This document shows, one piece after another, positions 1 to 10,055 of a stretch of DNA of 64,000 bases. Below the pieces are notes generated by a model, which saw nothing but the letters and a program-made list of their open reading frames with translations, was not told the origin of the DNA and ran no database searches. Location: assembly GCA_034620365.1 (NCBI GenBank), contig JAQGEQ010000213.1, positions 310,001-374,000 of the forward strand, given 5' to 3'. The position numbers and the translations under genes were made by a program. Numbering within the stretch: the first letter of the stretch is position 1; the number at the start of each line of letters is the position of its first letter. This stretch comes from Pegea sp. RAD2-039. Taxonomy: Eukaryota; Chordata; Thaliacea; Salpida; Salpidae.

Positions 1-2655
1 CCTGAAATTAATAAACAAAATCACTACAAAGTACTTACTCATCAAAATATCTGTAATTTAAACGATTCCTTTTCACCAAAATAGAATCTTGCTTTTGAGA
101 TCATTAGCAACTAGACTTATGAAGAAGTTTGTGAAATGAAGCAAAAGAAATGCACAGAAATGCAAATAAACAAATTTGGACATTTTTGTTGAATATTTTG
201 AATATTTATCTATTTAATTTGTTTTAAACTCAAACTGTTTTTGATACAAATAATCACGAATGATTGAAACTACTCATCGAATAGCAGGTTGCAACAGTGA
301 AAAGTGAATTTGTTGAAATTGAACAACTGAGCACACTGTGGTCACCAATTGGTCGGTTGTAGCATGCACAGGAAGCTGTCTCGTATGAATTGGTTTCTTT
401 CGAAAACCAGTCGATTATAAATGGGTAAAAAAATAAGTTTGAATAATCGTAAAAGGAATGAGAAGATATTAAAATAGAAAAAAATTATTCAAAATTTTAT
501 CATTAATTTGTGAAAGTTTTCATTTTTAAAAGTTTTTTGTGAAGATTGAAAAAATTAAGAGTTACTAATTTATTATTGAGAATTGATTAAAAAAGAATCA
601 GACTAAAAGAGAAGAAGGAATCATATGAATTATAAAAGATCAAATTTTGATTCAAATACTTAAAGTTATGAAGAAAAATTTCAACAAAAATTTAAATGAT
701 TTCAACAAAAATTATTCAAATTGTCGATTTACATCAAAAACTAATCATCATCTTGCTTATTCACTACCTTCCATCAAATCTTCTTCCTTCTACTAAAATC
801 TTTTGTATTAATCTCATAATAAAATAAAGTCCTAAAACAGACTGCCTTCAACTATTTCAACTGATTCTATCACCTACTTATGATTTACTACAAAACAATT
901 GTGACTTTTTTCAAAATTGTGCTACAGAAAGATAAAAACCTGACAATAGCACAAACACACCACTTAGCGGCAAACAAATAAAAATCACTCTTGCTTCCAG
1001 CAACTACATGCAACTAAATTAAGAAATTGCGAGAAAAATTTGAAAAATCAAGCATAACCAAATTAAATCTAATGAATTCAAATGTTGAATAGCTATTTAT
1101 ATCGATATTATAAATATTTATTCATTTTTAATCTAAATTTAAATTATATTTCATTAAAAATGAAAGATGTATGCCTCTTGTAGTCCTACATCATCAATCA
1201 GTTAACAGGTGAAGTTCACAAAAAGTTAATAGTTTTTAGCAGATTGAATTTGATGCAAATAAATGAGTTTATCACAAATAACTGTTGATAAAAAGTAGAA
1301 AATTGTTGGAAAATATTAAAATGTATTTTCAACTAGCAAGCTATAAATAAAAAATCGTTACACAAATATTTCCTTTATCAGTTTTTTAATAAACAAATAG
1401 AAAAGAAAACATGAATGAAATGAAGTCTTGTAGTTTAGATGTTGATTTTATTTCATTACAAGATTGGTTCAAATAAAAATGATGTTTTAGTGAGCTAGTG
1501 GTTTCAATCTATTTGAAGGTTGCCACGAAATTTGGTAGATTTTGAAAAGTCTAACAACATCAGGAAAGCTAACGAGGAAATGTTTTAATTGGACGAAATA
1601 GGAAAAAAAATTTCAAAATAAATAACAAATAAGTTTCCGATCAAAGGTTTCCCACAAATCAGTTAAATTGTAAAAGTTTCAGTTAAATGTTTCAAAAGTA
1701 GAAATTAAAATATTTGTTGAATAGTTATTACAAGTTTAAATATAAAAAGTGTTGATAGCAAAATTTCATTTCTATAGAACATCTCGCACAGAATGAATGT
1801 TTAAAGATCAAACACAATTTGAGAAAGAAAAGTTTTTGATGAAATATAATCATTGTTGTTTATGAAAGTAACTGAAAGTAGAAGTGACGAAATTTAGTGA
1901 AGTTTTTGACGAATTTGTTGTTTTGTCTCAAAAGTTTCAAACAAAATTTTAAGTGAAATTAGAGAAAATGTCAACAAGAATTTCTATTCAATATCAAGTG
2001 GTGTTATGTTTGACATCAAAAAATCAATTTTTTCACTTTGAAACAGTAAACTGACGTTTACTGGATTTTAAAAGTATCAAAAAATAATTTGAAGATATTT
2101 AGAAAGAAGATTGTATCTGTCAGCAGATTGTAACAACTAAAATCACAAACAAAAGTTTTATTAACAAACCACAAGTTATTGAAAAGTACATTTTTCTGTT
2201 TCCATCTAATCTATAAATGAATGAAGAAAATGAGAAGCAAACCAAGTTGCTGGCTGCTGCGTTTGGTAGTGAGCTGAATATAAGACGTCATCAGCTAATC
2301 GGAAGTGCTTCTGGTAATGTAACTGTTAAAGCCGTGACTCATTTCTAATTAATTTATCTAATCTGATGCTAACTTCAAACTTTTCATTTTTCTTTAGTAA
2401 AATATTCGATAATGAGAAAGAAACTTTTGTAAAAACTTTCGACTTCCTACTAACATTTTTCTAAAAACCACATAAGGTTTATCAACTAGACAGGTTTATA
2501 TGTTACCCTCAACTCCAACCTCATCTGTTTCAACAAACACACTCTTGAAATCAAACCTTAGAAGCAAATTTCCAACAAAACATTAAAAGTTTTGATGAAA
2601 GCAAATCTTATTCTAGATCAGTTAATTAAACAAATTAGATAATTGACAAACTTAC
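1..2655. other. AT-rich non-coding stretch, left edge (probable WASP intron)
   Basis: Nothing supported as coding was found on either strand apart from a weak 43-codon ORF near 2217. The WASP-like gene on the minus strand has a splice donor at its leftmost visible exon (about 2655), so this stretch is probably its next intron. I looked for a CRIB/GBD or WH2 exon on the minus strand and did not see one, so the rest of that gene should lie to the left of the window. Confidence 0.5.
2217..2348 (+). other. Weak 43-codon ORF, possible first coding exon
   Basis: An ATG at 2217 opens a 43-codon frame beginning MNEENEKQTKLLAAAFGSEL, with ordinary-looking amino-acid composition inside AT-rich DNA. 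A GT at about 2312 (context CTGGTAATG) could be a splice donor. I cannot find a continuing exon and do not recognise the sequence. It would be nested in an intron of the WASP-like gene on the other strand. It may simply be a chance ORF. Confidence 0.15.
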
Positions 2656-4942
2656 TATAATGTCTTCTTTCATTTTTGGCTCGAATTTTTTCATCTACAC
2701 TTCTCCGGAATCTATCTGCTTCGTTTTCGTTTGCAAAATTCAAAGCAGCTCGACAATCCTAAATTGAAAGTCAAAAAAACAAAACAAATCTGTTATTAGT
2801 CTGAAAATAAATAGTATTTCATGAGAACAACGCAAAATGTTTTGATTGAAAACTTTCTCAACTTATGGATAAAAGTTTCTAATAGAAGAATAGACATAAT
2901 AGGAACCATGAGAAATTCAGTTTAAACTGAAGCATCAGTACTTGTTTGGTCAACGTAAACATTGTTGCAGTTACAGAGCTTGTCAGTATTTCAAGATTAC
3001 ATTTATAGGAAAAGTAATTTTAAAACTTTCAAGTTTGAATAAGACAGCTATTTGGATATAGAAGGTGCTAATTACACAACTTTACACCCTGGCTTATTTG
3101 TTATTTGCCATACTAACTATTTATTTCACATTTAGTTAAGCTGAATATCAAATGAAAGCAATAAAACATGAAAATATCAAATACAAATGAGGTTTTCAAG
3201 TATTAATGTGTCATACAATAAGTGTACAAGTGTATTATGATGTAAATAACCTTACATTTGTATCAAAAGTAAGAAAGTAAGGTCTTGGAGCAGAATACTT
3301 AAATTCGTTGTACATTTCCTGTTCCCATTGAAGAACTGACCTCTGAAAAACAATTATTTCGATTTGGTTTATTTGAAAAATTTCTAAAATAATAAAATAC
3401 TATTCAACAAATTTCGATGAGATTTGAGTAACTTTACACCAAAAAGTTTATTTAACTGTCAGCTAAATTTATAATATTATCAAAATAATAAAACAAATTG
3501 TGGACGATGTAAATGGGTTTAGGAACAGCAAAATGAAATATATTTTGTAAATTAATTAGATGAAAGATATAGAAGAAAATAATTTTGTTTTTATTTAAAT
3601 GATATTATTTAATTGAAACATTTTTGTTGACGTTTGCTGAAATATTCTCTACATTAACATGTTTAGAAAAACTATTGAATCCTTAATAAATCATTAAAAG
3701 TCTATTTAGTTTTACTCCAAACTTAATTTCAAAGCTACAACAAAGCAAGAATAACCAATTTTGCCCATATATTAATAAAACTGCAAAAATCTAAAAAGAT
3801 AATATTAACAACAATAAATATTGGATAGTTTCATTAAACAAACATCTAACTTAGCATAATAGCAGAGATTTTTATCTTACTTTCTTTGGATGAAAGGCTG
3901 AAAAGAGAAAACAATAAAATAAGAAACATAAATAAAATGTTGAAACAATTATGCAATTATAAAATATAAGTTTCTAAACGTTTCAGTAGTAACAGAAAAA
4001 CTATATTCAAGTTGATACAAAAGTCAGAAATAAACTTTGAGAAAAGAAAAATTATTTTATCAACATTGAAAATTAACAGATTTTTAGTTGAAATTTGTTA
4101 CATGTATATGTGATAATAAAAACAACTTTATAATGACCTTTAAGCTATATACGCGGATGAAATAAGATCTTTTAATATTATCTTTGACAAAACAGCAGAC
4201 TCCCGTGCAGCGTTTGTTCCAAGCACCACCAACTCCGTCCGCAAGAAATACTTGAGCAACTCCAGTTGCTAGTGTCTAAAAATTAAAAAAACAGAAAACA
4301 GAAAAGAAGATTACAAAAATTGGCATGATAAACACGATACTTACTAAACAAGCTAATATATTTTACATTTAACAAATTGTACCAACTTTGTTTAGAAGAC
4401 ATATTTCTTAAGCAAAAATTAAATTGAAGAATCATAAGGTTTCTTATAATAAGTTATGATTGAAATTAATATAAAAATATATTATTAGAATAAAGTTTAT
4501 AAACATCTTAACTAAAATATCAAAGTTTCTATATATATTCTAATACTAAATTAAGTCGATTGAAAATAAATGTTTAATTAAATAAAATTTAAAAAGAACA
4601 TTTCAAATCTTTCTACTTTTTAATTCTAACTTAAATTTTGATCTACCAAAAATTATTTTTTAGTTTGTAATATTTAAATCTAAGTTCTTTTATTAAAAAT
4701 TTACTTTTACAAAAATAAAAAAAGTTACAGATAAAACTAATAAATTAATAAGTCTCAAGCTTACAAAGAAATTAGCTATCAAGAAAATAATAAATTTTCT
4801 TCTGAAAGATCAATATTTCACTCACGACACATTTCTTCCCCAATAAAGTAAAAAGACGACTGTTTTCTTGATCAGTGAGAAGGTCAGAGGTTGCATTTCG
4901 GGCTGGAGGTCTTTGTCTTTTTGAATGCTGTGTTCCATTCAT
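2656..4942 (-). CDS. WASP/N-WASP family protein, 5' part (EVH1/WH1 domain), partial
   Basis: Five minus-strand exons join in frame: about 4826-4942 (start ATG at 4940-4942), 4138-4275, 3881-3897 (only 17 nt), 3256-3340 and 2656-2758. They encode roughly the first 153 residues. Visible family landmarks are ENSRLFTLLGKKC, then TLATGVAQVFLADG, CCFVKDN, YFIRVYSL, QWEQEMY, TFDTNDCRAALNFANENEA and an RRxxDEKI end, in the order of a WASP/N-WASP EVH1 (WH1) domain. In this family the EVH1 domain binds WIP-type proline peptides, and the C-terminal VCA region activates Arp2/3 for actin nucleation. The CRIB, proline-rich and VCA parts are absent, because the gene continues past a donor at 2655 toward the window edge. 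The micro-exon is needed to keep the frame. The family call is secure; WASP versus N-WASP is not decided. Confidence 0.85.
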
Positions 4943-7933
4943 GACAAATAATTTTTGTTTCTTATTTTAAAGTGCTATAAAAGAAAAAGTAATTTGAGGC
5001 ATTGAATTAATATTTTTTGAATAGCTTTTATAAAAGATAAAATAAATTCAGACTTACCAAAAAAATCAACTTATATAAAAATACTATGGTACATGTTTTT
5101 AAACTACAAAAATGTTTTTATAACTAAAATGTTCAACATTAGAAATCATAATACTAAAAACTAATATTGACAATTTTAATTAAGTTGAGTATTAGGTTTT
5201 TATAAGCAACAAATTATAAGTCTAATAAATTGTTTATTAAATAAAAACTATAAAATAAGCATTAAAAATAAATTTGGATACTTATAAATATAATGAATAT
5301 AATTCAAAAAATATATTTAGATAGGTTTTTTTAAAATATTACTAAATTGAATTATGTAAAAATAGTAAACAAATTTTATTATGTTACAGAGATATAAAGA
5401 AACAAAATAATTGAAAATTATTACTTAACAGAAAAAAAGTTACTTAACAGAATATTAGTCTACATAATTTAATAATAAAACATTTATGCAATAGCTCATT
5501 TCAACTATTGATTTGATATATAAACAAATTTACTATCAATAAACAAAACTACTCAACATAAAATAAATTAAAAGTTCAACAAAAAGATTTTCTACTAAGA
5601 TATTAGAGAACAAAAACATTTTATTAGAAAACAACTCATAAAAACTATTGATACTTATAAAATTTTAAATAAAGAACTTTTATCTTTACTTTCAAAGAAA
5701 TAAATCTTCTAAAAGGCAATTTTCATTCAACATCTGTTATATGAAATAACATAAAAACTTTCAACAACACTGTTTCAGTGAAATCAATAAATGATATCTT
5801 AAAATGAAAAAAATTAAGATTCAGCCTATAGAAAATTAAAAAAGTTACTATACATTTTGAAGTTTATAATAATTAATAATAATATAATTTTTTACACCAG
5901 TCTTAAAAACCGGACTTAAATTATTATCTTATTTAATTTTGAAGTCAAAAAATTTTTTATATCTTCTTATAACATTTATTCAATGAAAAAATCAATCAAA
6001 ACTTATCTATAAATTTATAGTAGAAAATATTGAGATTAAAAATACGGATCAAATAAAATAATAATGAAGCATAATAAAATTCCATAACTTAAATTAAACA
6101 ACTTAGCTAATAAATAATAAAAGTAATAAAATTACAAGCAGATTAGATAACAACTTTTCACTTGTATATTAACTTGATGACTGTTTTTTTTATGTTACAA
6201 AATGGCTAAAATTCAAAATTATACCAAATTATTTTTTGCGATTAAAAATAGACAAAGAAAAATTAAAAAAACAGATTAAAATCAGACTAATTGTGATTAA
6301 AATCACTACTACTTATTAATATGCCTTTAAACAATTCCATTTTTTTGGATTATTTGGTATTTTAAAATTTATAAGAGTTGTTTTTATCCCATAAAAGTTT
6401 TACAAAGAGGAAATAATTTAAATTTGTAGTTTAATGTGCGGAATTAGCACATTGGCGTGTAAAACTAAATTATAAAAAATTGTTAGTATTCAGTTTCCAG
6501 TTGATACCTGCATCAATTTATAAAAAATTAAGGCTAGTTTTAAAAACTATTTTCAGAAGCTTTTACTTTTAAGCAACTTACTCAGTTGAATTAAAACTAG
6601 TGACTATATTTTGTCGATCATCAGATAAACTATAGTTTTTTTGAAAGTAGTTAAAAACTTGTTAACACAGCAGTATATCAAACAGTATATCGAATTTATT
6701 CAACAAAACATATGCCAGTTATCTTTTTTAGTTGACCTCGCAATCATATAGTGTTTGAAAAATAAAATATAGGATAAAACATGCTTTAGTAATCTAATCA
6801 TGTAATAAGTTATTTAAATTATGTTATACTAAGATTACTATTTGGATTAGACTTTAGCGAAGAACATTTGAATCAAGCACTTTCTTAACACAAGTTTTTG
6901 GATAGGCATTCAACGTTGCCAAGAACTGGTTTGTGTAATAAAGTGTTGCCATCTAATAAGCTTGCACTAATGTATGACATTAAGATAAGGATTCCACTGC
7001 AATTACATTTCCCTAGTGGAAATTTATTCTGGTGTACCTTTTGTGCGTTGGCTTGTCTAGTTATGAAGATTCCTGCCTACAGGCTGTGATTTGAACTAGT
7101 GAGCCCATCTTTATATTCTTCTTTCTTAATAAGATTAAATGCTCCCTTTCTCCATCTTCAAATCTCATATTTAAATAATTTTACGGATTTATTTGCCACT
7201 TATGATCGTCTATAAACTAATTTTTAAATCATGAAGAAATAAGTAAACTCGTATTAATGATAACATTGTTACGAACGAATCGTTTAAACCAAACAGTTCG
7301 TTTTCAAATATTATGGACTAACCTAAATATCATTGAAGTAGGTGATTGAAATTCAGTAATCAAAAACCTCTTAAATTTTCAGTATTATTTTTACGCTGAT
7401 TTTAAAGTTATCACAGATCTGTGGTTCTTACAAGTACAAGGGCACATATGTTTTTGGTAATCATCAGTTCATATTGTGAAGTAGATGAGTTTTGAAAGTC
7501 TTTGGATGAAATAGGCTGAAAGCTACTGGATCTAATAATTGATGTAACATTCAATCAAAAAATGATCAAACATCTTAATTATAAGAGTTCTATAAAACCA
7601 GTAATTCAAATAAAACAATTGATAAAATAAAGAAATGGTTTTATTAATCGAATTCATATTAGACATAAGCTTCAAATACTTACAAGTTTTTATTGAAAAT
7701 AAAATCTTGATAAATAATTATAACTTGCCACAGATACACAAATTAATTAACAAATCAGTGAAAAATAGAAATCTTTAGATTCGAATTTGAGTCGTGAGAA
7801 TCAGTGAAAAATGATTGTTGAATATTCTCAAAATATTCTAAGCAATTGTTAAGATCTGTAAAACCGAAACTTTTACAAATACACGAAATTCAGATGAACC
7901 CCCTTTAGTGACTTGAAACAATTGATGCTGGGA
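4943..7933. other. AT-rich intergenic region between WASP-like and MRPS18A-like genes
   Basis: Very AT-rich sequence with short homopolymer runs and no supported gene. A 63-codon ORF at 6898-7089 (plus) lies in a patch of more mixed composition (about 6840-7090), but its translation resembles nothing I know and no splice partners are visible. The upstream promoter and 5' UTR of the WASP-like gene presumably lie in the first few hundred bases. Confidence 0.5.
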
Positions 7934-9119
7934 TCAGTGATGAAGTCTAACCCGCTTGTTTGAAACTTGTGGAAAGTCATTGTCTACAATTTCATTACCA
8001 ATTCTGTGCCAGCGTTTCCGGTACCATGGTCCCCTGCCCTTAAAAGGGGTACGTTCGCCAATATCATATCGAGATAGATGACAATTGAAATGAGGAATGA
8101 CGTTTCCTTTCATATCTTTCCTAGGACCTTCTTTACCAGGTAATAATTCTGAGTCGAAAAGACGTCAAGTTTTATTGAGTAAGTTAAAGGACTACTCACT
8201 AGCTCTTTGAGCCATTGCTACACAAGAAGATATTTTGTAATATTGACGTTGAGACAACCCAGTTTCATCTCTGCTTAACATATCACCATCCTCTGTAATA
8301 AATTGGCGAAGTATAAGCACATCCTACAAAAAGAACAATAATTAGATGATTTTAGAAATTTTCTTCTTATTTTTGATTAAATAGTTGAATAAAAGTTGAA
8401 TTCATCTTGAATGAAATGTTATATCTAAGCCTGAAAAAAGTGTAGTATGACTACAACAAGATCTAACAAAGAGGACACAAAACACTTTTCGATTTTAACC
8501 AATAAATTAATCTAAGAGTGAATCAAATTGAAGCAGTGTGTCGAGACCAAAAAAGGTTAAGTACCAAGAAGAGAAAATATTTTCCGTTCAGAATACGTTT
8601 GAGTTTTGTAACGGTAAATATCAATATATGTAGTATGATGTCCAAGGTGAAAAAAGCAAATATAAAAGATATAAAAACGATCTGTAGAGTTTTCAATCAA
8701 GATTCAAACTAAATCTTTATAACTTGCTTGGTAAGTGACATGTAGTCCTCTGGATTCAATTGGACATTCTTTAGGGTTTTCCGGTTTTAAATACTGACTT
8801 TTATCTTCATCAAAACGTAATGCTTTTATCTGCACAAAACAAAACTTTGTCATCAGTGTCTATTCCAGAAAATGAAACTAACTGTTATTTTTTTCTCACT
8901 TTCTTCTTTTACAACTGAAATTAAAACATAAGTATTTAATTATGTGACAAGAACGACAATCGAGTTTTTAAGTAAATAAACAAGCTGAAATAGAATTATG
9001 TAGTAGTAACTATATCATAAGAACAAAAACTTGCTTTCTCTGTAAAATCTTTTAGAAGTTTGTAATGAGTTTCGGCATTGGCGTTGAGCTAATTTAAAAG
9101 CAGAAAAAATTGAATTCAT
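7934..9119 (-). CDS. MRPS18A: Mitochondrial ribosomal protein S18A-like (mL66 type)
   Basis: Five minus-strand exons give a 185-residue protein: 9035-9119, 8883-8914, 8728-8829, 8200-8323 and 7934-8148 (stop TGA at 7934-7936). The N-terminus (MNSIFSAFKLAQRQCRNS...) is rich in Arg/Ser without acids, as expected for a mitochondrial import signal. The central S18 fold is recognised by ECPI, DVLILRQFI, GDMLSRDETGLS and MAQRAKLLP. The C-terminal tail (HLSRYDIGERTPFKGRGPWYRKRW) resembles the extension of MRPS18A rather than the B or C paralogues. The second half of the CPxC zinc motif is missing (CPIE). Introns 1 and 3 keep the frame only if the donor is GC (AA|GCAAGT in both). Length is close to the human protein (about 196). 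The role, large mitoribosomal subunit, is taken from the family. Confidence 0.85.
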
Positions 9120-9277
9120 TCTTAAAAGATTTTCTTAAAAAACAAAACATCAAAATATCTAAGTTAAAGTTTTAAATGAAATATTACAACTAAATAATTG
9201 ACTATTTTTCAATTGTTCAAAACTTTTAACATAAATCTTTCGAGAAATCCAAGCACAATCCAAAAACTTTATTCTAT

Positions 9278-9625
9278 CTAATTAATCTTTGTATCAATCA
9301 TTTCAACTAATCCTTTGAAAACTTTCCAATCTTCCTTGCTCAAGCAGATCCCTTTCCGAGTAGGAGCAGGTTCACCATCTTTCATATAATACTGTCTCAC
9401 ATCAACATATTGCTTATTCTTAAACATTTTTATCTTCACATATTTGTCCTTTCCAATAGGAAACATTTCTCCATCAGCACAAGATATACTTTCAGTAGCT
9501 TTCTCAACTTTTGCTTTCTTTTCCACGACACCTTCACTAGCTTTTCCTCTGTTTGATTTACGTTTCTGCTCCTTGATGATTGGTTGAGAAGTATCATCTG
9601 AGCTATCGCTACTTAAACTAGACAT
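9278..9625 (-). CDS. SUB1: Transcriptional coactivator PC4/SUB1 homologue
   Basis: A single-exon 115-residue ORF. The N-terminal part is a Ser/Asp stretch (SSLSSDSSDD) followed by a Lys/Glu-rich basic region, the usual phosphorylatable SEAC-type segment. From about residue 52 comes the PC4 single-stranded DNA-binding fold: MFPIGKDKYVKIKMFKNKQYVDVRQYY, then GEPAPTRKGICLSKEDW and a C-terminal helix. In the family this protein dimerises, binds ssDNA and helps Pol II initiation and re-initiation. Length matches human SUB1 (127). It lies between MRPS18A and TAF3, all on the same strand but with separate reading frames. Confidence 0.93.
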   Translation of the reverse strand: MSSLSSDSSDDTSQPIIKEQKRKSNRGKASEGVVEKKAKVEKATESISCADGEMFPIGKDKYVKIKMFKNKQYVDVRQYYMKDGEPAPTRKGICLSKEDWKVFKGLVEMIDTKIN

Positions 9626-9756
9626 GTTGTTGAGATTTTAAAATTCAAATATATGTACTAATGTAAAAAATCCTGAAAAAAATTTTTGATGTAAATATAA
9701 ACTGTAAAATACGGTTGTAAGTTAAGAAAATAGAAAGAAATTTTCACAATCAGATT

Positions 9757-9972
9757 CTATATAGTCGAAGAAAGATAAATTTTACAGTTAACGAAAAAAT
9801 ATTTTGTCGAAATTGATTTATTTATCAGAGTTGGGATTATACAGATTATTTCATGCTTATAAAAAATATTTTCATCATAGCTTCCGTGATTTTCAAGAAA
9901 TCCTTTTTCTGCTATAACATAAGAAAGAGCAATAAATACAAAAGCAAAAATCTGTTTTTTTTTCAATCTCAT
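9757..9972 (-). other. Small ORF with signal-peptide-like start (doubtful)
   Basis: A 71-codon frame starts MRLKKKQIFAFVFIALSYVIA, a basic then hydrophobic segment like a signal peptide, but the rest has no cysteine framework, dibasic processing pattern or recognisable domain. It sits in the short gap just downstream of the TAF3 stop and may be part of a 3' UTR. Chance AT-rich ORF is the default reading. Confidence 0.15.
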
Positions 9973-10055
9973 TATTCTTACACAAATTATTAAGGCTATT
10001 GTAGATTCAAATCAAATTTTGGAAAAGTATTACAAAAAAAGTTTTTGAAAAAATA

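Noticed and set aside
6898-7089. 63-codon plus-strand ORF in a patch of mixed composition
   Set aside because: No homology recognised, no upstream or downstream exons and no signal peptide. Treated as non-coding.
7496-7525. Similarity of CTTTGGATGAAATAGGCTGAAA to the WASP micro-exon region at 3885-3903
   Set aside because: About 20 bases alike with a 2-base insertion, no surrounding similarity and no splice context. Likely coincidence in AT-rich DNA.
8518-8712. 64-codon plus-strand ORF
   Set aside because: It lies antisense in an intron of the MRPS18A-like gene, with no motif and no splice support.
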